This document shows positions 11,680 to 21,978 of a DNA stretch of 64,000 bases, piece by piece (within the stretch, counting starts at the first letter, position 1; every line of letters begins with the position of its first letter). Position numbers and translations under genes: made by a program. The notes below the pieces were generated by a model that was given only the letters and a program-made list of their open reading frames with translations, was not told where the DNA came from and made no database searches. Where the stretch lies: NCBI GenBank assembly GCA_934045905.1, contig OW203773.1, positions 20,075,246-20,139,245 on the forward strand, in the 5' to 3' direction. The DNA is from Leuctra nigra. Taxonomy: Eukaryota; Arthropoda; Insecta; Plecoptera; Leuctridae.

Positions 11680-11819
11680 GCCCAACCCTCATTCAAGTGA
11701 AAGTGAGCCCCCGGCAAGTGAGAGGTCCCGGGTTCGAGCTCCGGTTCGGTCGGATATTTTTCACAACTCACATCCCTTTATATCATCCTACCTCCATGGA
11801 AGTTTTCCACAGAAACCTA
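11680..11819 (+). repeat. Second copy of the tRNA-Ala-like SINE, 3' part
   Basis: Contains the B-box segment GGTTCGAGCTCC and the common tail GGTTCGGTCGGATATTTTTC, then the CATGGAAGTTTTCCACAG module. It is inverted relative to 11446-11552 and is interrupted at 11820 by the hAT-like element. The flanks resume after 12538. Confidence 0.75.
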
Positions 11820-11827
11820 CATTCTTA

Positions 11828-12530
11828 TAGGGATGGAGCGAACTTGGATTTTTATATCGATACTTCAATATATCGATATATCGATATATTGAAATATCGA
11901 AATATCGAAATATTGATACATGGAAATAATATCTTTAGATGTATTTTTTTTTTAAATACAGCATACTTTATTATATATAAAGCACCTTTCCAAACATTTT
12001 TTGAAGTAGGATAAATTGCTAAACATTAAATATTGATATATCGCATGAATGTATTAAATTGCTCATAAAACTGCTAGGAATTTCAAAAGAAAATATAAAA
12101 AGAAATAACACAGCCGTTCCAAAATATAGGGTCACCAGCCAGATAAGAAAGAAAATGTGAATAGTCTGAGAAATTGTCCATAAATCTGGTAAGTACGCTG
12201 CACTGCAAATATGAATGATTTTGCCATAGTAGGTAGGTAGGTATAAACTACAATTAAGAACATAATTGTATCATGCGGTGGGCTTCAATATATCGATATT
12301 TCAATATATCGATATATCGATATTCAATATTTCGATATTTCAATATTATACGATATTTCAATATTTCGATATTTCAATATATCGATACTTCAATATTTCA
12401 ATATTTCGATATATCGATATTTCGATATATCGATATTTCGATATTTCAATATATCGATATTCAATATATACAGGTATCGATATTTCGATATTTTTTTGAT
12501 ATCGATATATCGATATTTTCTCCATCCCTA
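11828..12530. mobile_element. Non-autonomous hAT-type element, TATCGATA family, copy A
   Basis: The ends are TAGGGATGGAG (from 11828) and CTCCATCCCTA (to 12530), flanked by a perfect 8-bp duplication cattctta (11820-11827 and 12531-12538). Both subterminal regions are arrays of ATATCGATATTTC-like motifs. The unique core (about 12020-12280) matches copy B at 51758-52237 in reverse complement. No transposase; the two plus-strand frames at 12266-12554 are repeat translations. Confidence 0.92.
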
Positions 12531-12538
12531 CATTCTTA

Positions 12539-12860
12539 TATGGTTATTTTTTAAAATAAAATTAGAAATACGAACAGAAAATGTCATACAAATTTGAACC
12601 AATTTTCAATAACTAATATCATGTACAATAGATACCTTTCCTTGTTTACACTTGGTTAAAGAAAAATGCTATTTGAACGAAACTATAAGATGATTCCTAA
12701 AAGTACCTGAGTGAATCTGGTTTCTGAAATAATTCACTGCAGTTTGATTTCCAGATATCTATTGACGTGTGTAACTCATTGTTGACACACTACATAAATC
12801 AAACAGCAAGTGAAATTTTCTTAGAAACCATAGTCTATCAGATACTTTATGGAATCGTCT
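12539..12860 (+). other. Lectin intron 1, no further feature
   Basis: AT-rich sequence with no recognised repeat or exon. Confidence 0.5.
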
Positions 12861-13049
12861 ATAGACCGATTTAAAAATTATCTAGGTGGCTCTGCTTTTC
12901 AAAAAAATTCACATGCAGTTTGGTTTTCCATATATCTGTTGGTATTTTTATCCATTGTTGTAAAACACCAATAGATATATGGAACACCAAACTGCATGTG
13001 AATTTTTTTGAAAAGCAGAGCCACCTAGATAATTTTTAAATCGGTCTAT
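12861..13049. repeat. Long hairpin, 64-bp arms (MITE-like)
   Basis: Arms 12861-12924 and 12986-13049 are near-perfect reverse complements (ATAGACCGATTTAAAAATTA and complement) with a loop of about 60 bases. Looks like a foldback MITE; no target duplication was established. Confidence 0.8.
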
Positions 13050-13398
13050 TCATAGCATTCGAACAAATAAGCGATTGGAGCTACTTCTGGCAGGAAACTT
13101 TATAGATGCACTTTTTTATTTTGATGTTCGTGTTTCCATAGGGCAGTGAAAAAGAAGAAACAAATGAAATTTTGATTTAGTTACAAGTTTACTTTTTCAG
13201 CCATAACAAACAACTAAAGCAAATGTTATATCATTTATTTACATAAATAAACCCTTTATATCCTCCATTGACCATTATGGATAGTACCAAAGAATCCACC
13301 AGAGGTCAGCCGTGTTCCTTATTTTCTCGAACAGCTTGCACGAACTTCATTTGTTTTATATCAGCAATGCTAAATTATTGAATTTTTACCTGGGCCCT

Positions 13399-13492
13399 GA
13401 TTCTATAACTCCATTGCGACCGCTTAGCAATTATTTCAATGTTAATCCTTATGGAAGAAATTGCTAAGCGGTCGCAATGGAGTTACAGAATC
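13399..13492. repeat. Hairpin of about 40-bp arms
   Basis: GATTCTATAACTCCATTGCG and following bases (13399-13438) are mirrored by 13454-13492, including CGACCGCTTAGCAATT and its complement. Probable small foldback element in lectin intron 1. The stretch 13050-13398 between the hairpins has no other feature. Confidence 0.75.
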
Positions 13493-13799
13493 CCACCTCA
13501 GAGGACGGACATTTATTTGGCACGTTGACGGGTCAGATTTATAACTTTATTGAGGTAAATCGATGTATTTTTTAATGGGAGTGATTTCTCTTTGTACATA
13601 AGATATCTCCGGAGCCTATACAATTTCCCAGGTAGGTAGCCATTAACTATAAAATATCGTCAAAAAAGCAGAGAATCACAGCTATTCTGCGTGCCATGAA
13701 GATGGCGGCAGGCAACAATGAGATGACATCACGTGTTTAGGATCCTGGACAATTCAGAATGACGTCAGAGCCTCTGAGTGTCAATGACTCTTATTCCAG

Positions 13800-13920
13800 G
13801 TGAGTCATGATGATGATGTCACAGGATCGTGTGAGTCGACTCTGCCGTCTGTTGAGGTCCAAGCTTCAACATCCAGTTGCAGTGCACAGAGTTACAGACA
13901 TGTCAAGGTCACGATAACTA
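13800..13920 (+). CDS. Secreted C-type lectin, exon 2
   Basis: The exon encodes VSHDDDVTGSCESTLPSVEV, then QASTSSCSAQSYRHVKVTIT. The acceptor is CTCTTATTCCAG and the donor GTAAGTC. It enters in phase 0 and leaves in phase 1, matching its neighbours. The segment has two cysteines and no recognised domain. The family often has such a variable N-terminal region before the sugar-binding domain. Confidence 0.75.
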
Positions 13921-13985
13921 GTAAGTCAACAGGTTCACAGCATAACAACTTTTCAACAATATTTCAACCTCATCTAATAAATTTC

Positions 13986-14165
13986 TATTACGGAACAGGT
14001 TGGGTGAGTGGTTAACGCTCTGAACTTGTATTCCGGAGGCCCAGGTTCGATTCTCGCGGCCGTCCTTCCTGACTGGGTTTTTTCCCTCAGTCGACAGGCA
14101 AATGCTGGGAAGGTACCCTCCTCATAGGCCACGACCGCCTTCTTCCCACCTTCCATCCTTTCTAG
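13986..14165 (+). repeat. tRNA-derived SINE, second family
   Basis: A box (TGAGTGGTTAACG) and B box (GGTTCGATTCT) lie about 35 bases apart, followed by a body CGGCCGTCCTTCCTGACTGG and GGCCACGACCGCC shared with the copy at 35574-35838. The 3' end is replaced by another repeat at about 14162. It lies in lectin intron 2. Confidence 0.82.
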
Positions 14166-14400
14166 TGGAGCGGTCGCTCCACGCCAGCCAAGTCGTACGG
14201 CGCGCACACTCTCAAATAAAGGCTGGAGCAAACCCACTTTTACTGTAAGCATCAAAGTGGCATTTTCGGCCTACTGGATCTTAAAATTGGGAAATCTCAC
14301 ATTGTTGCGATATATCTTAATTTCGAGCTATGGCCCACCCTACAACATATACCAAATTTGGGAACAATAGGTTACGCCCTTTGCACGCTAGAGGGCCGTG
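14162..14400 (+). repeat. Dispersed repeat, CTAGTGGAGCGGTCGCTCC family
   Basis: The segment, including GGCCTACTGGATCTTAAAAT and GGGAAATCTCACATTGTT, recurs in reverse complement at 62228-62463. Class unknown. Confidence 0.75.
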
Positions 14401-14446
14401 AAAACAGTGTTTTAGGGCGGTTTTCATAATAATAATCAGTAATAAT

Positions 14447-14468
14447 CTCAGTAGTAGTAGTAGTAGTA
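14447..14468. repeat. (AGT)n microsatellite
   Basis: Seven AGT/GTA units. Confidence 0.8.
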
Positions 14469-14584
14469 GGCTGGAGCTAAAATCCGGTAAACAGGCCACA
14501 GCCTAAACGGCTAAACCGATTGATCTCACATTTTTACCACGTGTGCACTTTTGGCGTCTGATTTAACCTTCACCCCATGAATTT

Positions 14585-15480
14585 TTTGTGCCGCCATTTT
14601 GAAACCGGAAGTGACGTCATATCTCAACAACGGCTTGACCGATTGGAACGAAAATAGCGCCAAACGATTCGGACGGTCATCTATATGGATAATCAATAGC
14701 AACAGACTAAAATTTATGTTAACGAAACCGGAAATGACGTCATGAAATTTAATTCATCGATTGGCATTTCGGCAACAAATTTGATCCAATTATTTTGATA
14801 TTTATGTAACGTATGTTCTTTTGTGATATTATTTGACTTGATATAAAACCAACCGGAAGCCGCCATTTTGAAACCAGAAATGACATCATATCTTAATAAC
14901 GTCTTAATAGATTTAAACGAAACCAACGCTAAACAATTTAGACGGTCAACTTTATGTATTATCATCAATAATGTTTGCAGTTTCCCATACTGAAACCGGA
15001 AATGACGTCACACATTTTAAAAATCGCACAAATTTACATTTTGATGCAATAAATATACTATTTGAGACTGCTTATAATAAAATGAAATCATGTTTAAATT
15101 ATAATTCAAGAGGTCAGTGATTTCAGCAGCCATTTTGAAATCGGAAGAAACGACGTAATATCTCGAAAACTGGTTGACAGATCGGTATGAAACTAGTGCC
15201 AAACGATTCGGAAGGACATCTCTATGGAATAGGAACAGTCAAACTAGAATTTTCCTATTTATGAGGCCGGAAATGACGTAATTCAAATTTATAAATCATT
15301 ATAATCCCCACCTATACAATAAATACATATTCAGAAAGCTAAAAATGATACACATCATTTATAGTTATAAATTCTATGTGGCAGTGCAGAAAGTTCAGCG
15401 GCCATTTTGAAAACCGACGTGTTGCCATATCTCGGAACTGGGTTGACCGATTGGAATGAAACCTTTGTTTTTTTCATGAG
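14585..15480 (+). repeat. Tandem repeat of about 270 bp, four diverged units
   Basis: The phrase GCCATTTTGAAA..CGGAA..GACGT recurs at about 14590, 14859, 15128 and 15399, spaced about 270 bases. A second landmark, CCGGAAATGACGT, recurs midway in each unit (about 14728, 14995, 15268). Units are diverged. The first unit holds GCCGCCATTTTG, ACCGGAAGTG and TGACGTCAT in direct succession, which resemble YY1, ETS and CRE sites. It lies in lectin intron 2. Confidence 0.75.
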
Positions 15481-15587
15481 AATAACCAAATTGTAAAGGG
15501 TAATTTTTTTTAAAGGATTTAGTAATTGTTCATGTGATATGTGTCACACGTAAGTTGTAAGAATAAACTAAAAAAAGTAGTGATATC

Positions 15588-15984
15588 CCCATAAAAAACA
15601 CTCCGTGTAAAAATACCAGCCAAGTCTCTTCAACTTAAAAAAAATAATGAAATCTAAAAATTCTGCACTGAAAAGTAGTGATATCAAAAAATTAGCCAAG
15701 TCAAAACTTTATTTGAAAATCAAAAAATACTTGGCGCATCGTTTTTTTAGGGCATTATAGGTATACTATGTATATGTATATTTCATGTATAATTTATAAT
15801 TGGCTTATACTTCCAAGCTATTTATGTACACGATGCGCCAAGTATTTTTTGATTTTCAAATAAAGTTTTGACTTGGCAAATTTTTTGATATCACTACTTT
15901 TCAGTGCAGAATTTTTAGATTTCATTATTTTTTTTAAGTTGAAGAGACTTGGCTGGTATTTTTACACGGAGTGTTTTTTATGGG
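15588..15984. mobile_element. Foldback MITE with 154-bp arms
   Basis: Arms 15588-15741 and 15831-15984 are almost exact reverse complements around an AT-rich 89-base loop. Landmarks are CCCATAAAAAACACTCCGTG at the outer end and CTTGGCGCATCG at the inner end. A diverged relative of one arm lies at about 62120-62175. Frame 15873-16232 is a translation of the arm, not a gene. Confidence 0.88.
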
Positions 15985-15998
15985 TCTACTCTTCACCA

Positions 15999-16060
15999 TC
16001 ATCTCCCAATCATCATCATAATCATTCATCTGTCGCCATTAGCCTTGCTGCAGAACAAGC
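15999..16060 (+). repeat. 3' end of the second tRNA-SINE family
   Basis: Contains TCATCATAATCATTCATCTG, TCGCCATTAGCC and GCTGCAGAAC, the tail seen at 35774-35838. Confidence 0.7.
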
Positions 16061-16083
16061 CCCAAAAAAAAATCTCTTAAAAG

Positions 16084-17430
16084 TAAGGAAAAAAGCAATT
16101 AATTACGCAACCGAGCGTCACCACGGTACTTTTATGGAACTTTCTCCATATGTTTTTTATGTTTTTTTGTTGTCTGCACTGCCCAGATCAAACCGCACAA
16201 TCAATCGATCGGAAATTTTGCACACGTACTAATGTAATCTAAGCGGTCTCTGGGATCGTTTTTGAACGGGATCTTTTGATTTGTTCAAATTAAAAAAAAA
16301 CATACCTTTCGATTGGTTGGTCCGATCAATGCAACCAACATCGTCCCCAATATTACAAAGTTTCAGCCAAATCCACCCATTAGTTAAAATTTAAAACCAC
16401 CTATCTTGTAATTTTTAAAATTTCAACTAGAACCATTAGACAGATCAACTTAAAACTTTGTATGGTCATTGGAACCAACATTTTAGGTATATTTTGCTTA
16501 TTTTCACAATAATCTGTATGTTATTGTCATTTTAAGGACACTTTGTTCTATAATCCAAAAATATTTACAAATTTATGCAATTTCAAATATTATCTTAATG
16601 CTTCAGTTTCAAGGCCTGTAGAGCAGCTGATACTTGCAAACGCATTTGAAATCGCATGCAGTACGAAGGCTCGCTCATCAACGCGTTTCACTGAGCATTT
16701 ACCTACTTCAGATTATATCTCTGGGCAATGGCAAAGGCAAATTCGTACTTTGATGGAAAAGGGTCTGCCCCCCCACCCCCCCCCCCCCCCTCCACCCCAA
16801 CATTAATCACTACCAATTACGAGATGTAGGTAACTGAGCGATAGCGACTCCTTTTGGCTCTTTTGGCACCGACCTGTTCTATTTGTGTTTTTTTTCAGTT
16901 ACCTACTGAGGCTATACAGGTCACAATTTTTCTTCGATGAGCTGAAATTTTGCACCCATGTTCGGACATTCTTTGTTTGCAGACTTTAACTTTTTTGAAA
17001 TCCATTAATTGGTTTTAACATTTAAATAAATATCTCCTGATAGGTTGAAAAATGAAAATAGTCTTCGATAAATGTGATCAACCTTATATTTTCATTTTGC
17101 ATGGTTATTAGGACCAACATTGTCTCTTATTTTTAAAAATTTTCAGCACAACAGTCAAGAACTTATTGACATTTTTAATATCTGTCAGAAATGAAGTATC
17201 GAAATGGTTGTTTTTCCAGTGCAATTGGATCTGATTTGCTTTAGGTACCAGAGTATTTAGATGCTATTTTGAAGTTTCAAAGACAATCAGATACTTTTAT
17301 GTTGATTGAGTGGACCATGTTTCAATTCAATATCGATGCATATGTTTTCTATGCGTTTGGTACGGAATTTCGGTTCAAGAATTTTCACTTCGCTCATCAA
17401 CGCGTTGCACTTAGCGTTTTCCCATCATAC
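16084..17430 (+). repeat. Dispersed GAGCG/CGCTC repeat family, copy 1 (composite)
   Basis: Segments such as CCGAGCGTCACCACGGTAC, CTGCACTGCCCAGATCAAAC and ATCGATCGGAAATTTTGCAC are shared with 25455-26370 and, reversed, 43215-44400. It appears to hold two partial units (16084-16700 and 16840-17430), each ending near CTCATCAACGCGTT. A C-rich run lies at about 16767-16790. No transposase is seen. Confidence 0.65.
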
Positions 17431-17795
17431 CCCCAGCGCCACTAGCGAGAGAAATCGGCAAAACTGTACGGCGAAGAATCAGCAATTTTATAATCTCTCA
17501 TTGGCTGTGGCCAAAGCAACCGATAAAAATCCACAGATAACTCAAAATAGCTCAGAATTGGTAAAAGAGAGGAGCAAACGAATAATTTAATCAGAGTCAG
17601 TGAAATTTTGGACACGTCATACATTTTGCTCAGCGAAATATCCTGTGGCGTATTATTGTAAGAATGCATACAATGAGTAATGTTTACTTACTGCTGCAAC
17701 TAAGGGTATGAGGATCACGTCAAGAGTTGCATTTTTTTGCCACCCAACGCGCTGTCTCTCATTTTCAGAAACAAAAGTGAGTCAACACTCGGTGC
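17405..17795 (+). repeat. Dispersed repeat with AACACTCGGTGCT end, copy 1
   Basis: Shares most of its length with 61137-61516 in reverse complement, including CCCCAGCGCCACTAGCGAGA and GCTGCAACTAAGGGTATGAG. The right end AACACTCGGTGCT stops about 17 bases before the splice acceptor of lectin exon 3. Copy 2 has this end at both sides as an inverted repeat, so it is probably a small DNA transposon. Confidence 0.75.
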
Positions 17796-17812
17796 TATTA
17801 TTATGTTCACAG

Positions 17813-18178
17813 TTCCACCTCCGTCAGCGCCTGTTGGAAAGTTAACCCCTACTCTGTCACCACCATCCTGTCCCACATCCCCCCCTCCACCGCCCTCCAC
17901 CCCAACACCCACCCCACCTGTCCTGCTACAAGGGTATGAACGCGTCCCCAACCTGGGTTGCTACAAGTACCACACTGAAGGAGCAACATGGACAGAAGCG
18001 AAGCAGATCTGCGAAGAGGAAGGAACCCACTTGCTGATACTGAACAGTGAGGATGAATCGAAAGCCATCTCCGACATCATGAGGAGAGACGAGTATGAAG
18101 TGGACAGCGACAGCGGTTTCTCATGGCTGGGGTTGATTGAATCCAACACGACGCAGCATGTATACTACACCGTATTCG
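17813..18178 (+). CDS. Secreted C-type lectin, exon 3 (linker and first half of lectin domain)
   Basis: Encodes a proline/threonine-rich linker and then the first half of the sugar-binding domain: GYERVPNLGCYKYHTEGATW, then TEAKQICEEEGTHLLILNSE and WLGLIESNTTQHVYYTVF. These match the C-type lectin fold (first cysteine, TW.EA...C...G..L..I.S, and the WIGL motif, here WLGL). The acceptor ATTATGTTCACAG at 17812 gives the phase-1 entry that exon 2 needs; the alternative acceptor at 17768 would break the frame. The donor after 18178 is GGTGAGTA, phase 1. Confidence 0.92.
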
Positions 18179-18185
18179 GTGAGTA

Positions 18186-18850
18186 TAAACTAAAGCCTAA
18201 TTTACACGGAGCAACTTCTTGTACAACTTCTGTGTCACACTTCTTGAATGGAAATTAGAACATGTTTTAACGTGGCTCAACCGATCGAACATTCCAAAAT
18301 ATTTTATTTTTGAAATTACCATCATGAATTTTTTTTTCCTACATTTCAACTCTATTTAAGTATAAAAGAATCATAAAATGTCATTTAACTTGGAACTCCT
18401 GTCTTCCAGCGAGGTTTCAAATTATTGCCTTCCGAGATTGAACAAAACTTTAACACAGGAGGTATAGGAAAATCATTGCGATTTTGGTTTATAACTTCTA
18501 AAAAAGCATACGTTGGTATTGTTTTGAATTTTTTCCCTAATAGGATATCCATATATCTGCCAGAAAAAAAGTTTTTTGATCAAAGTTGGGACTACATAAA
18601 AATTAGATCTTCATTATTAGCCTAAATGTGACACGATTTTACTTGGCTGCCATAAGATAACATGGGGAAGAAAACTCAATTTATCTCAGAAACTAGACAC
18701 GAGAAGTGTTTAATTTTTTCAAGGATTGTGTATGGCATGATTATCAATAAGTAGACAAAAAATTATGAAAATCTAAGACTATGCCCGATTGGATGAGCCA
18801 CCTTAAGTTCTGTGACAGAAAGTTGAGTCGTGTAAATACAAAGCAGTATG
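18186..18850 (+). repeat. Diverged copy of the AGCCCCATTTACACGG MITE, split
   Basis: The left part (18186-18275) and a right part (about 18800-18850) match 19187-19377. The DNA between them is unrelated, so the copy looks interrupted. It lies in lectin intron 3. Confidence 0.55.
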
Positions 18851-19183
18851 GAACTAAGTTCCTTTTAAGTTATACAATGCCCTCCAAAAACAATCCGGAT
18901 TTTTTTTAATTACCCTTCTCTGAATTGAGTGAGCAAAGCGATCAAGCAGTACATTTTCAGAAATTAGGTAAATTTAGGAAGACAAAAAAATTGGTCATTA
19001 TTGGTTATAAATTCTGTTTAAATCATGTCATAAGATACTATATTTATATTCGAAAGGAACTTAAAAAATAACGTAAAATAAGTTCCTAAGTTCCTTACAA
19101 AACGAACTTTTTAGTTCCTAAGTTCCTTTAAAAATAAAGGAACTAAGTTCCCCAAAAAGGAACTAGTTCCTCCCCAACACTGC
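18848..19183. repeat. AAGTTCCTT-rich element, hAT-like end
   Basis: GGAACTAAGTTCCTT-type palindromic motifs cluster at both ends and the right edge is TCCCCAACACTG, the complement of a hAT-style CAGTGTTGGGGA start. The left edge and target duplication were not resolved. Confidence 0.45.
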
Positions 19184-19186
19184 TAA

Positions 19187-19377
19187 AGCCCCATTTACAC
19201 GGAGCGACTTCTTGTACAACTTCTGTACCACACTCCTGTGTCACACTTCTTGAATGGAAATCTGAACATGTTTTAAGTACTGAGACAGAAAGTTGCGTCG
19301 TGTAAATACACAATTGTATGCAAAATGGGAATGTGACACAGAAGTTGTTCAAGAAATTGCACCGTGTAAATGGGGCT
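19187..19377. mobile_element. PIF/Harbinger-type MITE
   Basis: Terminal inverted repeats AGCCCCATTTACACGG and CCGTGTAAATGGGGCT, flanked on both sides by TAA (19184-19186, 19378-19380), the target preference of PIF/Harbinger elements. About 190 bp, no coding. Confidence 0.82.
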
Positions 19378-19489
19378 TAACTTGGGTTACTGTAAAACTT
19401 GAAGATATTGCAAATCACGTATATATACACTCTAAAAGAGATTGATAACTTTTTTACATAATGTTGAAAATAATCTCTGATAACTATGG

Positions 19490-19720
19490 GCGTTAACAGC
19501 GGAGCGTGGCAAGGTGGCGACTCCCCCCCTGGATGTCACGAAAACATAAATATTGTATGGTGTTTTTCGTATGGTTTCAAAAATTATAAAAAAAACGTCT
19601 TTTTAAGTGTCAACAAACCAAAAAATGCCCTGCGGGCAGGGTGGGCGTTCGCTCCGCACCCCCCTCCCCCCCCCCCCCCCCCCCTTGGCAGAAATCCTGC
19701 TGACGCCCATGCTGAAAACG
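19490..19720 (+). repeat. Repeat with 19-base C run
   Basis: Runs from GGGCGTTAACAGCGGAGCGT to CTGACGCCCATG. It contains an uninterrupted run of 19 C at 19666-19684. Similar G/C-run repeats lie at 47100-47480 and 52270-52750. The ORFs across it are artefacts of the run. Confidence 0.5.
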
Positions 19721-19788
19721 TGATAACTATGGCTAGGATGTTTAGGACATCCTTTTTTAGTTTTTTGTTCAGACACGTCTAAAAATGA

Positions 19789-20639
19789 TATACCGGGTGG
19801 CCCAAAAAAAACGACCAACGGGCGAGACATCACTGTGACACAACTACTGCACATATCGGGCTGAAAATTACCCCAAGTATACAAAACATACTAAGGTATT
19901 ATGTGAAAGTTTTAAAACCATAACTTTCATAACAAAAAATTTGCAGCTGTTCGAATTTCGTTGTCGAAAAATCGATTATACGGAGCTCAAAGATCACGAG
20001 TCCAGAGAATGTCCAATGGCCGGGACGCTGTTTACTCAAAACTTCTGATGATATCAAGCTGAAAATTTCATATGTTATTCAAAATATATTACTTTCGATT
20101 GTGTAAAAATTTCAATTAATTTGAATCAATGTAACGACAGTTATGTTATCTAGAATTTGCGATTTATAAAGCAGAATACACAAGAGATAATTTCTCAAGT
20201 TTTATTTCACATGTTAATTTTAGAAGTGAAATTATCTCCCAAATTTTCTGTTTTTAAACTCTACTTCAAGATACCATAACTTTCGTTCCTCTGATTCAAA
20301 GGTGTTGAAATTTTTATACAATAGAATAGATAGTCGTACGTGTTGAATCACATTTGAAATTTTCAGCCTAATATCATTAGTAGTGTTGAAAATAAAGGTG
20401 TCCATGCCATTGGACTTTCTCTGAATGCGCGCTCTTTGAGCTCCGTATAATCGATTTTTTGACAACCAAATTCAAACAGCTGTAACATTTTTTCTGCAAA
20501 AGAAATGCTTTTGAAACTTTCACACATCAAACATTGGTATGTTTGTTATAACATGTGAAATTTTCGGACTAATATCTGCAGTATTTCTTCACAGCGGTGT
20601 CTCGCCCATTGGACGATTTTTTTGGGCCACCCGGTATAA
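19789..20639. mobile_element. TACCGGGTGG-family foldback DNA element, full copy
   Basis: Ends TATACCGGGTGGCCCAAAAA and its complement at 20620-20639 flank about 850 bp. The interior is itself partly palindromic: TTATACGGAGCTCAAAG at about 19976 is mirrored at about 20440. A TA target duplication (Tc1/mariner-like) is plausible because the outermost bases are TATA on both sides. No transposase. Partial copies at 10259 and ending at about 46747. Confidence 0.85.
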
Positions 20640-21165
20640 TATGTTTCATGTGTTCCTGATTTAAAAAATATGTGTTTTAATTGCCTGAAAATGCCTTTTC
20701 CTCAATTTTTTTATGAATTCAGTCCTTTTCTTGCTATTTTAAGGTCTTTTTGTCCTTTTTTTAAATCATTATTGGGGAAAATAATATGAAATGCTTGTTG
20801 CAAGTTACAACAATTGTATGCATTTTAGTCTAGACCACAATTCATAAAATTTCCATCCACCATTTGGATGGCCATAAACAATTGACACTTGATACATTGA
20901 CACATTAATACAATAATTTAAGACAGATCCAAGATGGCTGACATGGGAGAAAGTGTGTTCTAGGTGCTCCGTGTTTTGTTTTCTTTTTGTTATTTAACCG
21001 TTAATATTTTCGAAGTTTACGCACTAGACAAGTATTAATAATAACAGTACTTTCACTTTATGTCAAGTTGAGTGCAGTGAGTAATCCGTGTTTGCTAATA
21101 AAGATCATAGTTGAACTTCATTCGCGTGTGTATTCTGATACTGTGTGAAGTAAGTACCGACCATC

Positions 21166-21939
21166 ATGACGCGAAGCAAGGCAACGAGGCAGGTAGAAGC
21201 GGGAAACACTCAAACAAGTGCAGGTGAGCAAACACCTGTCCCCAGCACTACACCGCCAACAATGAAGGAAATGTACGAACTCATGCAAACGATGAAGGAA
21301 TCTATGGACTTTATGAGCAGGCAATATGATGAAATAAAAACTGACACCACGCAAATCAGACTTCTGTTAAGCGAAATATCTAGCTTGAAAAAGGAAAACG
21401 AAGCACTCAAAACTGAGCAGAAAACCATACTGAGTCGACTTAATGACATGGAGCAATATTCTAAGAGCTTCAATCTAGAATTCAGTGGGATTCCGGTGAT
21501 GCCCAACGAAGATCCATACGACATGGTAGTGCAAACCTGTCAAGCCATTGACAGTGGAATCCACCGAAATGACATCGAATATTGCCACAGACTAAAGAAA
21601 ACATCGAGATCCGACAAGCCAGGCGGAGAACAGAAAATCACAAACCCGACGATCATCGCCAAATTTTATTCTAGGCAAGCTAAGGATGAAATTCTAGCTT
21701 GCAAAAGAGACTATCCCAACCTCGCAACAAAAGACATCGACACCACTCTGCCTTTTTCAAAAATCTATATAAACGAACATTTAACATCAACAAACAAAAA
21801 TCTCTTTTGGCTTGCTCGAAACTCGAAAAAGCATGGTTACAAATTTGCCTGGGTAAAAAATGGACGCATCAAAATTAGAAAAGATGAGAACTCGCCGATA
21901 ATCAGTGTCAATGAAGTGAAAGACATCCCCACTCACTAA
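21166..21939 (+). CDS. LINE ORF1 protein (coiled coil plus RRM-like region)
   Basis: 257 residues. Residues about 25-100 are heptad-like with many K, E and L (MKEMYELMQTMKE, SEISSLKKENEALKTEQKT), so a coiled coil. Residues about 100-200 (NLEFSGIPVMPNEDPYDMV, DIEYCHRLKK, IIAKFYSRQAKDEIL) resemble the nucleic-acid-binding ORF1p fold seen in L1 and several other LINE clades. It would bind the element RNA. A basic C terminus (KNGRIKIRKDE) fits. It precedes ORF2 by 39 bases. Confidence 0.8.
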   Translation: MTRSKATRQVEAGNTQTSAGEQTPVPSTTPPTMKEMYELMQTMKESMDFMSRQYDEIKTDTTQIRLLLSEISSLKKENEALKTEQKTILSRLNDMEQYSKSFNLEFSGIPVMPNEDPYDMVVQTCQAIDSGIHRNDIEYCHRLKKTSRSDKPGGEQKITNPTIIAKFYSRQAKDEILACKRDYPNLATKDIDTTLPFSKIYINEHLTSTNKNLFWLARNSKKHGYKFAWVKNGRIKIRKDENSPIISVNEVKDIPTH

Positions 21940-21978
21940 GACTCTAAGAGTACCAATTACCTACTTTCATCACCAACA

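Noticed and set aside
12266..12554. Two plus frames rich in Ile, Tyr, Ser and Asp
   Set aside because: Translations of the ATATCGATATTTC arrays inside a hAT-type element.
17737..18258. 173-codon frame as a single lectin ORF
   Set aside because: Its start lies in a transposon end and its 3' end reads into intron 3; the exon is 17813-18178.
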